This document shows, piece after piece, positions 1 through 8,939 of a DNA stretch of 64,000 bases. The translations under genes were made by a program, and so were the position numbers. The DNA is from Planktothrix sp. FACHB-1365. GTDB taxonomy: Bacteria > Cyanobacteriota > Cyanobacteriia > Cyanobacteriales > Microcoleaceae. The notes under the pieces were generated by a model that saw only the letters and a list, made by a program, of their open reading frames with translations, had not been told where the DNA came from and searched no databases. The stretch lies in the NCBI RefSeq assembly GCF_014697575.1, contig NZ_JACJSC010000002.1, positions 186,001-250,000 of the forward strand. Direction: 5' to 3'. Position 1 is the first letter of the stretch; every line of letters begins with the position of its first letter.

Positions 1-441
1 AAATTGTGTTAAAGGAATTTCTTCTTGATTCACCTGTTTAACAAATCCTATAATTTCCGCTTCTTTTAAAGAATCAAAAATCCTGATAGCCACATAACCA
101 ATGCGATTTGTCCAGACTTCCGCCGGAACAAAACAACTTTGCTCTTGTTCTCGTACAGGACGACATTCTAAACGACCCTTTCCAGTGAGTTTTAAATCCG
201 CAATATTGCTCCCTAATTGACAAATTGGATTCCAACTATCGCTGGTGTTAAGTTCAGTGGAAATTTCCATCCATTGTAAATAAGTATTCACGATCCAAAC
301 TGCTAAAGTATTAAAATAAACTTGCTCTCGTTTAGCAGGAGTTGGATGTTGTCGGGCAAACTGTCGCGCTTGTTCGTGGGCGGTTTGCGGAATCAACATT
401 GGTAAGGTTTGATTGTCAAGATGAAAACGATTATTGACCAT
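1..441 (-). CDS. DUF1822 family protein, C-terminus cut by the window edge
   Basis: Reading the minus strand from an ATG at 441 gives an uninterrupted frame to base 1, starting MVNNRFHLDNQTLPM and continuing through a region rich in Trp, Asn and Glu (NTYLQWMEISTEL, then a Cys-Arg-Pro-Val segment). This matches the cyanobacterial DUF1822 family as I know it; its function is unknown. It lies 48 bp downstream of the sigma-like gene at 490-1137 on the same strand, so the two probably form one transcript. In cyanobacteria DUF1822 genes recurrently sit beside sigma-70-like factors and CHAT or CHASE2 proteins, and that neighbourhood is what is seen here. The 3' end lies outside the window. Family assignment is from recall of the family pattern, not from a search. 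Confidence 0.7.
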   Translation of the reverse strand, partial: MVNNRFHLDNQTLPMLIPQTAHEQARQFARQHPTPAKREQVYFNTLAVWIVNTYLQWMEISTELNTSDSWNPICQLGSNIADLKLTGKGRLECRPVREQEQSCFVPAEVWTNRIGYVAIRIFDSLKEAEIIGFVKQVNQEEIPLTQF

Positions 442-489
442 AAATTAAAGACTCCAAATTTTTGATCATCACTCCTAAATTTCCTCTTA

Positions 490-1137
490 TTATAGATATC
501 CCTCAGCCTCGCCAAATTTACGCAAATATTTTGTACAATTTCGTTCATAAAAACTGCTGAGGGTAGAAACGGGTAAACCCAATTCTTGAGATAAGTCTTT
601 CCAATTGGTTTCTGGGGGTAAACGTCGTAAAATAAGCAGTTGACAGGTAACATCCTTTCGTCCGCGAATATGATGATTGCGTAACTCCCCAGTAACATCA
701 CTTTCCGCCCATTTTCGCACCGTTTCTAACATGGGTGGAACATCTTCAGGAGCTTTGAGAGTTTCTAAAATATTAATCAATTGATTTTCAACTAAAATTT
801 CATTCGATATCATCCGATTAGTTTGTTGTTCGATTTTACTTTTCTCATTATGTAAAACCCATTTTAGATGGTTATTCAGCCAAGTAATAACACTACTTAA
901 TTCGGAATTATAACATTTACCTGTAGCCGATTCACATAAATTTAAACAAAAAAATAACCAGGTTTTCTGCCATGCGTCTGCATAATAAGATGTATTTTCC
1001 TGCCAAAGTTTACCTGATTTTTGAATGACCCGATAAATTTGGGTTAAACCTCGCTGACGTTCTACGGTTTTCGGTGGAAATTGGCAAGTTTGAGCAATCA
1101 GTTGCTGCAAATTTTTATCAAATTCTGTTAAAGACAT
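490..1137 (-). CDS. Sigma-70-like transcription factor (cyanobacterial, region-4-type HTH)
   Basis: This is a 215-residue soluble protein. The C-terminal 60 residues look like a sigma region 4/ECF helix-turn-helix: a basic lead-in (RGRKDVTCQLLILRRL) followed by NWKDLSQELGLPVSTLSSF and a basic end. The N-terminal 150 residues are helical and Trp-rich and would correspond to a divergent region 2. Typical group 4 sigma factors are of similar length. It is divergent from the TPR-CHAT gene, with a 51-bp intergenic space, and upstream of the DUF1822 gene on the same strand. I infer that it controls one or both neighbours; nothing in the sequence proves this. An alternative is a sigma-like regulator that does not bind core polymerase, because the region-2 -10-recognition motif is not obvious. 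Confidence 0.7.
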   Translation of the reverse strand: MSLTEFDKNLQQLIAQTCQFPPKTVERQRGLTQIYRVIQKSGKLWQENTSYYADAWQKTWLFFCLNLCESATGKCYNSELSSVITWLNNHLKWVLHNEKSKIEQQTNRMISNEILVENQLINILETLKAPEDVPPMLETVRKWAESDVTGELRNHHIRGRKDVTCQLLILRRLPPETNWKDLSQELGLPVSTLSSFYERNCTKYLRKFGEAEGYL

Positions 1138-1188
1138 CTCAAATTAGACTAGGATTAATTTTGAGGTCAGAATTAATTATAAACAAGT

Positions 1189-3549
1189 ATGCGACGCCGA
1201 ACTTTCTTTTTTTCGTTTTATGGGACATTGTTACTTTCCTTTACATCTGCTCTGGGGATCAACAAACCCAATTCAGTTTTAGCTATTCCTACCCCCCAGG
1301 AAGCGATGAAACTTTATGAACAAGCGAATCAATATATTGATCAAGGAAACTTCAGCCAAGCTTTAACAACATTAAAACAAGCATTAAGTCAGTTTCAAGC
1401 ATTAGGAGATCAACTCAGTGAAGCCGGAATATTAAATGATATTGGATTAGTCTATCGTAATCAAGGTCAGTATGAAACTGCCTTAGAGTATGGGGAAAAA
1501 GCCTTAAAAATTCGTCAAAATTTAAACGATCAATCTGGGAGTGCTCAAAGTCTTACTAATATTGCTCAAATTTATAGTGTACAAGGGAACTATCCCCAAG
1601 CCATAGAATTTTTTGAAACCGCTTTAAAGATTGTGGAAAACTTAGGTGAAACCCAATCCCAAGGTTATATTTTAAATAATTTAGGGGGAGTTTACCAAAG
1701 TTTAGGACAATATCAAAAAGCTCACTCTTCTTTTGAAAAATCCTTATCTATTTTTCAGCAATTAAAGCAACCTTGGGAAGAAGCTATTCTATTAAATAAT
1801 ATCGCATCTAATTATGTTTATCAGCGTCAATATGAGCCAGCAAAACCAATGTTTGAAAAAGCCTTAGCCATCTCTCAAAAACTTGGAGATCAGCAAGGAA
1901 TAGCTCAAAATTTAGTTAATTTAGCTGCCGTTTATGACCGTTTAGAACAATATCCGAAAGCCTTAGAATTCTATCAACAAGGGTTAGAGTTAGCAACCCA
2001 AGTAGGAGATTTATCACTCATGGGACAAGCGTTAAATAATATGGGAACAGTGTATCGACTTCAACATCAATATGAATCGGCGATTAATTCCTATCAAAAA
2101 GCGTTAGAAGTTAGAACACAAATCGGAGAGAGATTAGGCATAACAATAACTTTGAATAATCTAGGAGTTGCTCAATTTCAATCCGGTAAACTTCCCCAAG
2201 CCACAGAAACCCTTTATACTGCCATTCATCAATTTGAAACCCTGCGTCCGGGGTTAAATGATGAAAATAAAATTGCTTTATTTGAAAGATTTGCTAATAC
2301 CTATAGTATTTTACAGCAAGTTTTAATCAGTCAAAATCAGATTGAAAAAGCATTAGAAATTTCTGAACGGGGAAGATCCAGAGCCTTTGTAGAATTATTA
2401 GCTAAAAATTTAGATCCTGAAGACATCAAAAAAATTGATGTTACTTCTCCTAATATTAATCAAATTAAACAAATTGCTCAAGAACAACAATCAACCTTAG
2501 TTGAATATTCGATAGTAGTTGACGAAAAGGGTAAAAATTCTGAGTTATTAATTTGGGTGATTACACCCACTGGAAAGATTGATTTTCGTTCCGTTGATTT
2601 AACACAATTTCCCAAGTTAGGAGATAATTTATTAACTTTTATATCCCAAGGAAACCAAGACCAACGAATTAATAATGCTTTAACTGGAATTGGTACAGAA
2701 GTTTCTAATATTCCTCGGCAAAATATTAGTAATAAAAAGTTACAGGATTTATACCAAATTATTATTGAACCCATTACAGATTTACTGCCAAAGACTCCAG
2801 AAGAACAGGTGATTTTTATTCCCCATCAAGAACTATTATTAGTTCCATTTGCAGCGTTAAATGATGCTAACGGTCGGTATTTAATTGAATCCCATACAAT
2901 TAGAATGAATCCCTCCATTCAAGCTTTACAATTAACCCGTCAATATCCGACCTCTCAACACAGTGTAAAAACGGCTTTAGTCGTTGGTAATCCAAAAATG
3001 CCAATCGATATTCAGTCTCTTCCTGCTACTGAAACTGAAGCAAAAGTGATTGCTAATCTCCTCAAAACTCAACCCTTAATTGGAGAAAAAGCTACTGAAA
3101 CTGCTGTTATTAATTTAATGAAAGATGCTAAATTAATTCACTTAGCAACTCATGGCTTATTCAATGATTTTACAGGATCAGGACTTCCGGGTGCGATCGC
3201 ACTTTCTGCTTCAAATCAAGCTGATGGCTTACTAACAACCGCCGAAATTATGAATTTAAAACTAAACGCCAATCTATTAGTATTAAGTGCCTGTAATACC
3301 GCCTCTGGAAAGATTACCAGTGATGGAGTCTTAGGATTATCTCGTGCTTTAATAACCGCAGGCGTTAAAAATTTAATGGTCACGTTATGGAGTGTTGATG
3401 ATCAAAGAACAATGGAATTGATGCAAACCTTTTATCAAGAATTACAACAAAATCCAGATTACGCCCAAGCCTTACGTCAAGCGATGTTACAAATGATTAA
3501 AACCCATCCTGATCCTAAAAACTGGGGTGCTTTTATATTAATAGGATAA
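1189..3549 (+). CDS. Secreted TPR-CHAT protein (caspase-like protease fold)
   Basis: The protein has 786 residues. Residues 1-32 form a basic, hydrophobic leader ending SVLA, a likely signal peptide, so the product should leave the cytoplasm. Residues about 36-370 are seven or eight tetratricopeptide repeats, with recurring motifs such as ALNNMGTVYRLQ and YPQAIEFFETAL. Residues about 480-786 are a CHAT domain (PF12770) with His655 in LATHGLF and Cys702 in VLSACNT, the expected His-Cys dyad, plus the conserved GVLGLSRALITAG and WSVDD segments. Family knowledge: CHAT domains are caspase-related and some are active proteases. Context: divergent from the sigma-like/DUF1822 pair. The substrate is unknown. 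Upstream ATG choice is supported by the signal peptide starting directly at it. Confidence 0.85.
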   Translation: MRRRTFFFSFYGTLLLSFTSALGINKPNSVLAIPTPQEAMKLYEQANQYIDQGNFSQALTTLKQALSQFQALGDQLSEAGILNDIGLVYRNQGQYETALEYGEKALKIRQNLNDQSGSAQSLTNIAQIYSVQGNYPQAIEFFETALKIVENLGETQSQGYILNNLGGVYQSLGQYQKAHSSFEKSLSIFQQLKQPWEEAILLNNIASNYVYQRQYEPAKPMFEKALAISQKLGDQQGIAQNLVNLAAVYDRLEQYPKALEFYQQGLELATQVGDLSLMGQALNNMGTVYRLQHQYESAINSYQKALEVRTQIGERLGITITLNNLGVAQFQSGKLPQATETLYTAIHQFETLRPGLNDENKIALFERFANTYSILQQVLISQNQIEKALEISERGRSRAFVELLAKNLDPEDIKKIDVTSPNINQIKQIAQEQQSTLVEYSIVVDEKGKNSELLIWVITPTGKIDFRSVDLTQFPKLGDNLLTFISQGNQDQRINNALTGIGTEVSNIPRQNISNKKLQDLYQIIIEPITDLLPKTPEEQVIFIPHQELLLVPFAALNDANGRYLIESHTIRMNPSIQALQLTRQYPTSQHSVKTALVVGNPKMPIDIQSLPATETEAKVIANLLKTQPLIGEKATETAVINLMKDAKLIHLATHGLFNDFTGSGLPGAIALSASNQADGLLTTAEIMNLKLNANLLVLSACNTASGKITSDGVLGLSRALITAGVKNLMVTLWSVDDQRTMELMQTFYQELQQNPDYAQALRQAMLQMIKTHPDPKNWGAFILIG

Positions 3550-3726
3550 CCACTTTTCTCGTTGCTAGATTCGACCCTCAAAGCGTTGTTTGGTCATCTC
3601 AAAAGCTTACAACAGCAACCCACGGTCTTAGCCGGAAAAATCTACAAGATTGTGGATATGGCAACTCATTTACCTGTGACGGTTCGCTTTGAAGAAAATC
3701 CCTATTGTAGTGACCCCACCCTCTGA
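3550..3726 (+). pseudogene. Internal fragment of an IS4-type transposase
   Basis: Reading frame from 3550 encodes PLFSLLDSTLKALFGHLKSL, then a stretch ending FEENPYCSDPTL and a stop at 3724-3726. The LLDSTL and VDMATHLPVTV segments resemble the DDE core of IS4-family transposases common in Planktothrix and Microcystis; the rest of the gene is absent. It begins directly after the CHAT gene stop and ends where the truncated TnpB gene begins on the other strand, so the two insertion sequences were broken against each other. The family call rests on motif recall. Confidence 0.6.
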
Positions 3727-4112
3727 GGTTGGTTAAAGGAGCAAGTTCCAGCAAAAACCTTGCTGATTTTTACGTTTTGAGGATAAGATAAAGATTGTTT
3801 CCCGTGTTTAGATTTGAATCGGGGATAGTCTGCACGTCTTTCAAAGAAGTTAATGAATGCTCGACTAAGGTTTAAGCAAACAACTTGCAAGCATTGGCTG
3901 TAGGTGTTTTTTAACCATTCATATTCTTTCTTTAGATCGGGTAATTGTTTTTGTAAGTCGTAACGCGACAATCCTTTCCCGGTTTGCTGATAGGTTTCAT
4001 TTGTCAAGTTCAAAAAACGATTCCACAGCCAACGAACCGAGCCAAAAGCCTGAGCTAATAACTCCTGTTGTTGAACTGTGGGATAGATTCTGACTTTGAC
4101 TGTTTTCAGCAT
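3702..4112 (-). pseudogene. tnpB: Truncated TnpB (IS200/IS605-type) gene
   Basis: The minus-strand frame encodes 136 residues. The first about 118 match the N-terminal HTH_OrfB part of TnpB: MLKTVKVRIYPTVQQQELL, GSVRWLWNRFLN and DYPRFKSKHGKQSLSYP. A complete TnpB is near 400 residues and carries the RuvC-like nuclease motifs and a zinc ribbon; none remain here. The last 18 residues look like read-through into foreign sequence, and the frame overlaps the IS4 fragment. The 3' end, where the guide (omega) RNA normally overlaps tnpB, is lost, so the element should be dead. A hairpin at 4206-4234 could be its old left end or the terminator of the next gene. Confidence 0.8.
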
Positions 4113-4205
4113 CTTACCATGAATCGTGTTTACGATAAAATGCTAACAAACGAAGTTTTGGATTGTCAAGATGCTCATCGCACTTTTTGTTTTTCCAAAA
4201 TTCAT

Positions 4206-4234
4206 CCCCACCCCGCTTCGAGTCAAGGGTGAGG
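4206..4234 (-). terminator. Possible hairpin terminator of the S8 protease gene
   Basis: CCCCACCC at 4206-4213 can pair with GGGTGAGG at 4227-4234 (one mismatch) around a 13-base loop, 19 bases beyond the stop codon of the protease gene transcribed leftwards. Only a short T-rich run follows, so it is a weak intrinsic terminator. It may equally be an end of the broken IS200/IS605 element next to it. Confidence 0.3.
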
Positions 4235-4252
4235 ACTTCTTTTGGGGTTTTG

Positions 4253-7200
4253 TTAAATTCGTCTTAAGGTAACGGTTAACGGATCATTGAAAAAGACGGA
4301 TACCCAAGGATCATCCGACCCACCAAATGCTCCACCATCAATGTCCCCTTGGACTTCATATCGCTCCACAATATCATCACCCTCATAGGTGTCAACATCA
4401 TGATCATTATTGGGTTCTACCACACTCAACTCATCAAATAGTCTCACCCCGTCTGGGCCTGCAACGGAAATAATTTCCCATCCGGGGAACCGTTCAGCCG
4501 CATTTAACACAATCGATTGTTGAGGAGATCCCATATTACTAAAGGTTGTCCAATCAGATCGGGTTTCTCGAAACTGAGTTTCTAACTCCGTCCAAATTGT
4601 ATAGGGATTGAATTTCACAGAGGTTTCAAAATTCAGACCGGGGCCATTGCCATCAAAATCCGTATCCGTATCTCCGCCAATATGGGGGGGCCGAAACTCA
4701 ATAATATCCGAAAGCGGGACAGAAATTTCCATAATATCGCTGCTTCCTCCCACTCTTGCCCCACTCACGAACAGGGAATAATCTTGATTAAACGATTCCC
4801 CCGTATGACTAATATGAACCGTATATTCCCCAGGAGTGGGTGCATTAATTAACACTTGTTCCACATTATCAACATGATTTGTTGTGGTTTGAACGGCATT
4901 CGCACTGGGATTACTGGGATCTAATGTCCAGGGCAGAGAGGTTCCATCTGGCCCAGTGATGCGGAGATCTAAATCATTCATCAGCACTGAAGTTGAGTCA
5001 TCCAAACCTATTCCAGGGAGGGAAGGATTAACCGGGTCAGTCCAAACTAAAGAGGCTTTCAGAGGGGTAGTACCATCAGAAGTGAAGGTAAAGGTTTGTT
5101 CTGTTCCTGAATAGCGGTCTTCCAGTAGCCAATCAGTGGTTCCTCCTGAACTCGGACTCGCATTGGTGAGAAAATTAGCGGCGGCGGCAGCATCCACCAA
5201 ACCCCAACCGAAGCGATAATCTGGCCCAGGATTCCCGGCATCAAAAGCCGTATGAATCAACAAACCTTTTGTCGTAGCGCTGGCGGGGGTTCCCAAAAAC
5301 AGATTTTGATAATGTTCAATCAACAGCGCGGCTGTTCCGGTGACGTTCGGTGTTGCTACTGATGTACCCGACATGAAGCCATAGCTGCTATCTGAATCTG
5401 CTTCAGAGGAAAATATTGCTGCATCCGAGGGAATTAATGTGGTTCCAGCAGCAACCACATCCGGTTTTACCCGTCCGTCATCCGTTGGCCCCCAGGAGGA
5501 GAAACTAGACATCCTCACATTCGTTGCTGTATAGGGATCAACGGTAATATCCCGAATTGCACCAACAGTTAGCTGATTTTTAGCAACAGAAGAGCGGAGT
5601 AAAGAATCAAATCCTGTTCCTCCATCCCCGTCTCTTGGCGGTGTAGACAGGATGCTATCCGAAACAAGATAATATCCCTCTCCGAAATCCGTCGCACCAG
5701 GAGGGGGAGAGGATAAAAACGTCACATAAGTATTATTTCCTTGTAGATTAAAAAACCTTTCAATCCGATCATTTCCAGCCCCCCAAACACTGAGAAATTT
5801 GGGATTATTATAGAGAACTTGATCAATATCCCGACTATAATCACTATATTGACCAAACTTCGGATCTTCAGTGCCTAACGTCCGATTGGCAAACCAAGTA
5901 TCAACATCACCAATTTCCCAATCTAATCCCATCGTCCATCCTGTAGGGCGTGCATAAGAATGATTGGAAGCCGCTAGTAAATAGGCATCAGTATTCATCT
6001 CCTCAATATCCTTATCCGCATTGTAGCTGCGAAGATTGACTTGAGTAGCCATTCCCTCTGCTAAAGGGTTTACCCCAGCGGCGGCAATAGTTCCCGCAAC
6101 GTGGGTGGCATGGTTGCTAAAACTGCCTCCCCCATCGCCAAAGGTAACTCGTCCTACTAATTCTTGATGGGTATCCCGTACCCATGCGGCTCCTGCGGTG
6201 TTTTCATTGGCTTCCCAGACACCAATATTAAGACCCTCTCCTTCTAAGTTTAATCCCAAGGAACCCCCAGGCTGTAGTTGATCGGTATTGGTGGTATCTG
6301 CCGCATTAATATTGGTGGGTAATAACAAACGCAATTCGTCTGGACTTGGCCCCGTTCCTAAAAACCAAATTCCTTCCGCCACTTTTTCGGGTTTTGGTAA
6401 TAGTTTAACACCGGGAACTTCCGACATTTTGATAATCGGTTTGGGTATTTCCCAATTTAGCGGAACAGGAGGCGATTGATTATTATTTTCATCGCTTTCT
6501 TCGACTCGCCCAAACTCAGGAATAAATTCATCGCCTGACGTGCTATCTGCTGTTGCGACTAAGGTAATGGGTTCAGTGGCAACTTCATCATTAGCAAATA
6601 TTAATTTTCCAGTAAACGTAACTTCTTGATCCGGTGCTAAAGAATTGCGAGTAAAAGGATACCAAAATAAATCAGGATTCACCTCACTGGTATCATCAGC
6701 ACTAAAGGCAACGGTGAAGGGAAAACTACTATCTTCTGTTGTATATTCAACGGAGACTTTGAATAAGTCGGCTACCCCATCCCCTTGATTTTTAACTACG
6801 ACTTTGACAGGTAAGGTCGCTTGTCCTTCACTAATAACCACATCCCCTGTTTTTTGGAAAGAAGAGACAATTAAATCGGGTGCGCCATCGGTTTTTGGCT
6901 CGTCAATTTTGATGGGTGAAAAGGCGAAATTATTTTTTTCATCTAATTCAGAAATGACTTGACCTGGATCAATTTGCGCGCCGATGTAATAACCTCCGTT
7001 AGGCGTATCCAGGGGAAGTCCACCCATTTCATCGGGAAAGGTATATTCTTCTCCAGGTTTTAAGTCGGGGGTATTGCTAATTCGTCCGCCTTTTAATAAG
7101 ACATCTTCAGTATAATTGGGGGAGTAAATCGAATATCCAGGTGGAATGTTTTGATCACTAGAAAGCACTAAATCGACCATATAACCATTAGAACCTGCGG

Positions 7201-7612
7201 TTTGGGTTCCTTTAGCAATCGCTTTTCCGGCATTTTTTACGGTTACTTTTATTGGGGTAAGATCGCTTCCGGCTGTTGCTGATTCCGGTGCAGTGACACT
7301 AACTTGTAAATCGGCTAATCCTTCTGAAAAAGGGTTCAAGTCATCAATAATTGGATCTTTTGGGAAATTTATGATGTCAAGTTCGGGTTTTATACCGATG
7401 AGAAGATCTTGTAACGTTTGATTTCCCAAGGGGGGCTCTTCTACAATGAATGGCGGTAAAAGATTTTCACTAGGATTTAAACTGGCGAAACCGACAGGCT
7501 GAGACACAACTGAATCCAATAGTTGTGCTGGCTTTAAGAGAGCAGAAAATTTTGAAACTGGGTCGAATAGGAAGCTTGAAGATATCAATGTATCTTTTAG
7601 AAAAGTTTCCAT
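4253..7612 (-). CDS. CARDB-containing subtilisin-like (S8) serine protease, large
   Basis: The protein has 1119 residues, and its ATG follows a good GGAGAAG ribosome site. Residues about 100-385 are two CARDB-type beta domains (DLQVSVTAPESATAGSDL and DLIVSSFQKTGDVVIS). Residues about 455-800 are the peptidase S8 fold, with His504 in NHATHVAGT, an Asn in WGAGND for the oxyanion hole and Ser751 in SGTSVATP. Residues about 830-925 resemble a P-like or jelly-roll domain; the last 190 residues are unassigned. Where most relatives have Asp in a GVWD motif this protein has Glu467 (GVWEANEN). There is no classical signal peptide; the short N-terminal leader resembles that of the RTX protein at 55722, so secretion is only inferred. 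It is flanked downstream by insertion-sequence debris. Confidence 0.85.
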   Translation of the reverse strand: METFLKDTLISSSFLFDPVSKFSALLKPAQLLDSVVSQPVGFASLNPSENLLPPFIVEEPPLGNQTLQDLLIGIKPELDIINFPKDPIIDDLNPFSEGLADLQVSVTAPESATAGSDLTPIKVTVKNAGKAIAKGTQTAGSNGYMVDLVLSSDQNIPPGYSIYSPNYTEDVLLKGGRISNTPDLKPGEEYTFPDEMGGLPLDTPNGGYYIGAQIDPGQVISELDEKNNFAFSPIKIDEPKTDGAPDLIVSSFQKTGDVVISEGQATLPVKVVVKNQGDGVADLFKVSVEYTTEDSSFPFTVAFSADDTSEVNPDLFWYPFTRNSLAPDQEVTFTGKLIFANDEVATEPITLVATADSTSGDEFIPEFGRVEESDENNNQSPPVPLNWEIPKPIIKMSEVPGVKLLPKPEKVAEGIWFLGTGPSPDELRLLLPTNINAADTTNTDQLQPGGSLGLNLEGEGLNIGVWEANENTAGAAWVRDTHQELVGRVTFGDGGGSFSNHATHVAGTIAAAGVNPLAEGMATQVNLRSYNADKDIEEMNTDAYLLAASNHSYARPTGWTMGLDWEIGDVDTWFANRTLGTEDPKFGQYSDYSRDIDQVLYNNPKFLSVWGAGNDRIERFFNLQGNNTYVTFLSSPPPGATDFGEGYYLVSDSILSTPPRDGDGGTGFDSLLRSSVAKNQLTVGAIRDITVDPYTATNVRMSSFSSWGPTDDGRVKPDVVAAGTTLIPSDAAIFSSEADSDSSYGFMSGTSVATPNVTGTAALLIEHYQNLFLGTPASATTKGLLIHTAFDAGNPGPDYRFGWGLVDAAAAANFLTNASPSSGGTTDWLLEDRYSGTEQTFTFTSDGTTPLKASLVWTDPVNPSLPGIGLDDSTSVLMNDLDLRITGPDGTSLPWTLDPSNPSANAVQTTTNHVDNVEQVLINAPTPGEYTVHISHTGESFNQDYSLFVSGARVGGSSDIMEISVPLSDIIEFRPPHIGGDTDTDFDGNGPGLNFETSVKFNPYTIWTELETQFRETRSDWTTFSNMGSPQQSIVLNAAERFPGWEIISVAGPDGVRLFDELSVVEPNNDHDVDTYEGDDIVERYEVQGDIDGGAFGGSDDPWVSVFFNDPLTVTLRRI

Positions 7613-8030
7613 ATTAACGTCTTCTCCAGATTGTTATATCAGCTATTCCTATTTATTTCCAGCGTTGGGGGACTTATGCACTTTGCAGTGGCTAAAGACC
7701 CCAAAAATTTATAGCACTATGCGCTATAGTTATGCTTGCTGAAAACCCGGTTTCTCTAACAAAACCTTCGCTAAATGTAGAGAGGGCTTTCTGTAGAGTT
7801 GTTGTCAAGCAAAATCTCAACTCAAAACCGTGGCTTTTAATGTTAAAGAAGGTGATCAGCAATATCCCTCTTCTGAAGCCTCTTTTAATAATGATTATCA
7901 TGCAATCATTTAGGGACTTATTCACTAAGTTTTATCTTCAATTAGATTGGCTTAAATATCTGCGGAATGTGGACTCTAAACTGAAGTTGTAATCAATGGG
8001 TCGAACCTGGTAACTAGGGGAAATAACCCC
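7613..8030. other. 418-bp intergenic region without a convincing gene
   Basis: Short open frames exist here on both strands (about 80 codons) but show no family motif, have no ribosome site and overlap each other. The region holds half of the AGAAACCCGGTTTCT-type palindrome (near 7744), a small perfect hairpin with TATAGC/GCTATA arms near 7711, and an AGGGG/CCCCT hairpin near 8018-8032 at the 3' end of the glycosyltransferase gene. I see no promoter that I would defend. Confidence 0.5.
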
Positions 8031-8774
8031 TTAATGTTCCTTGTTTCTTTCTTCGTTTCTTAGTGTCTTTGTGGTTCTTTCTCTGCGATACCATTGAGAT
8101 AATTTTACAGGAGAAATTCCCAAATAATATCCAATCACAACTAATTGATTAATTAACGTTGTTTTGAACACTCCTAACTTTTGCCATCGTCGTCCTGAAG
8201 TCATCACAGAACATGACAAAATCTCAATTTTTCCTAAAGGATTTAAACGACGAATTAACTCAAAATCCTCCATAATGGGTTGTTCAGGAAATCCCCCAAT
8301 TTCCCAAAAAGTAGAAGCTTTAAGAAAAATAGCTTGATCTCCGTAGGGCATTTGTAAATATTTTGAACGCCAGAATACCGTTTTTTCAATTACCCTTAAA
8401 CTGAATTCAGGATCATTAATTTTTAATTGAAATGCTCCCGCAATTATGTTAGAATTAACCCAAATCTTTCTAACGTCCTGTTCAAACCCCAAAGGTAATT
8501 GAGTATCCCCATGTAAAAATAATAAAATCTCCCCCGTTGCTATCTTTGCTCCTGCATTCATTTGTAGTGCTCGTCCCCGTTGGGTCACAATGACTTTCAC
8601 CCCTAAACCTTGGGCAATCTCTACCGTATTATCCTGGCTTCCTCCATCCACAATAATCATCTCTATATTTTCTGCATTTTGAATCCCAGAAATCACCGAC
8701 TCAATATTTTCGGCTTCATTTAAAACCGGAATAATAATTGAAATTTTTGCTATCGCTGGATTAAAATTAATCAA
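8031..8774 (-). CDS. Family 2 glycosyltransferase (TIGR04283-like)
   Basis: The protein has 247 residues. A GT-A fold is indicated by ISIIIPVLNEAENIESVI at the N-terminus, IIVDGGSQDNT, FLHGDTQLP (the DxD-like metal site is HGDT), GDQAIF and MEDFELIRRL. The sequence pattern fits the TIGR04283 group (rSAM/selenodomain-associated transferase 2), whose members in cyanobacteria have been linked to arsenosugar or lipid-linked sugar transfer; the acceptor here is unknown. The only start that keeps the GT-A strand is a TTG at 8774. An ATG a few codons upstream runs directly into an in-frame TGA. The C-terminus is strongly charged (RRERTTKTLRNEERNKEH). No arsenic gene is adjacent, so a specific role cannot be given. 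Confidence 0.8.
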   Translation of the reverse strand: MINFNPAIAKISIIIPVLNEAENIESVISGIQNAENIEMIIVDGGSQDNTVEIAQGLGVKVIVTQRGRALQMNAGAKIATGEILLFLHGDTQLPLGFEQDVRKIWVNSNIIAGAFQLKINDPEFSLRVIEKTVFWRSKYLQMPYGDQAIFLKASTFWEIGGFPEQPIMEDFELIRRLNPLGKIEILSCSVMTSGRRWQKLGVFKTTLINQLVVIGYYLGISPVKLSQWYRRERTTKTLRNEERNKEH

Positions 8775-8939
8775 TGGATTACTCAGCCAATTAGGTCAAT
8801 TCATAAAATCCTTGATAATTTATCACGTTTTCTGAGATAATAATAACGAGATCAAAAACGGGTTTACAGCGAGGAACAACGCTACAAAAAAACGTCGTTG
8901 AACCGTTGGAACACAACCCACAAGTCCGAGGAACTATCC

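Noticed and set aside
4113-4250. Guide (omega) RNA of the TnpB element
   Set aside because: The omega RNA normally overlaps the 3' end of tnpB, which is lost here. The hairpin at 4206-4234 is on the 5' side.
7692-7992. Two overlapping frames of 77 and 86 codons between the S8 protease and glycosyltransferase genes
   Set aside because: Opposite strands, no ribosome site, no recognisable motif, and a dispersed palindrome inside.
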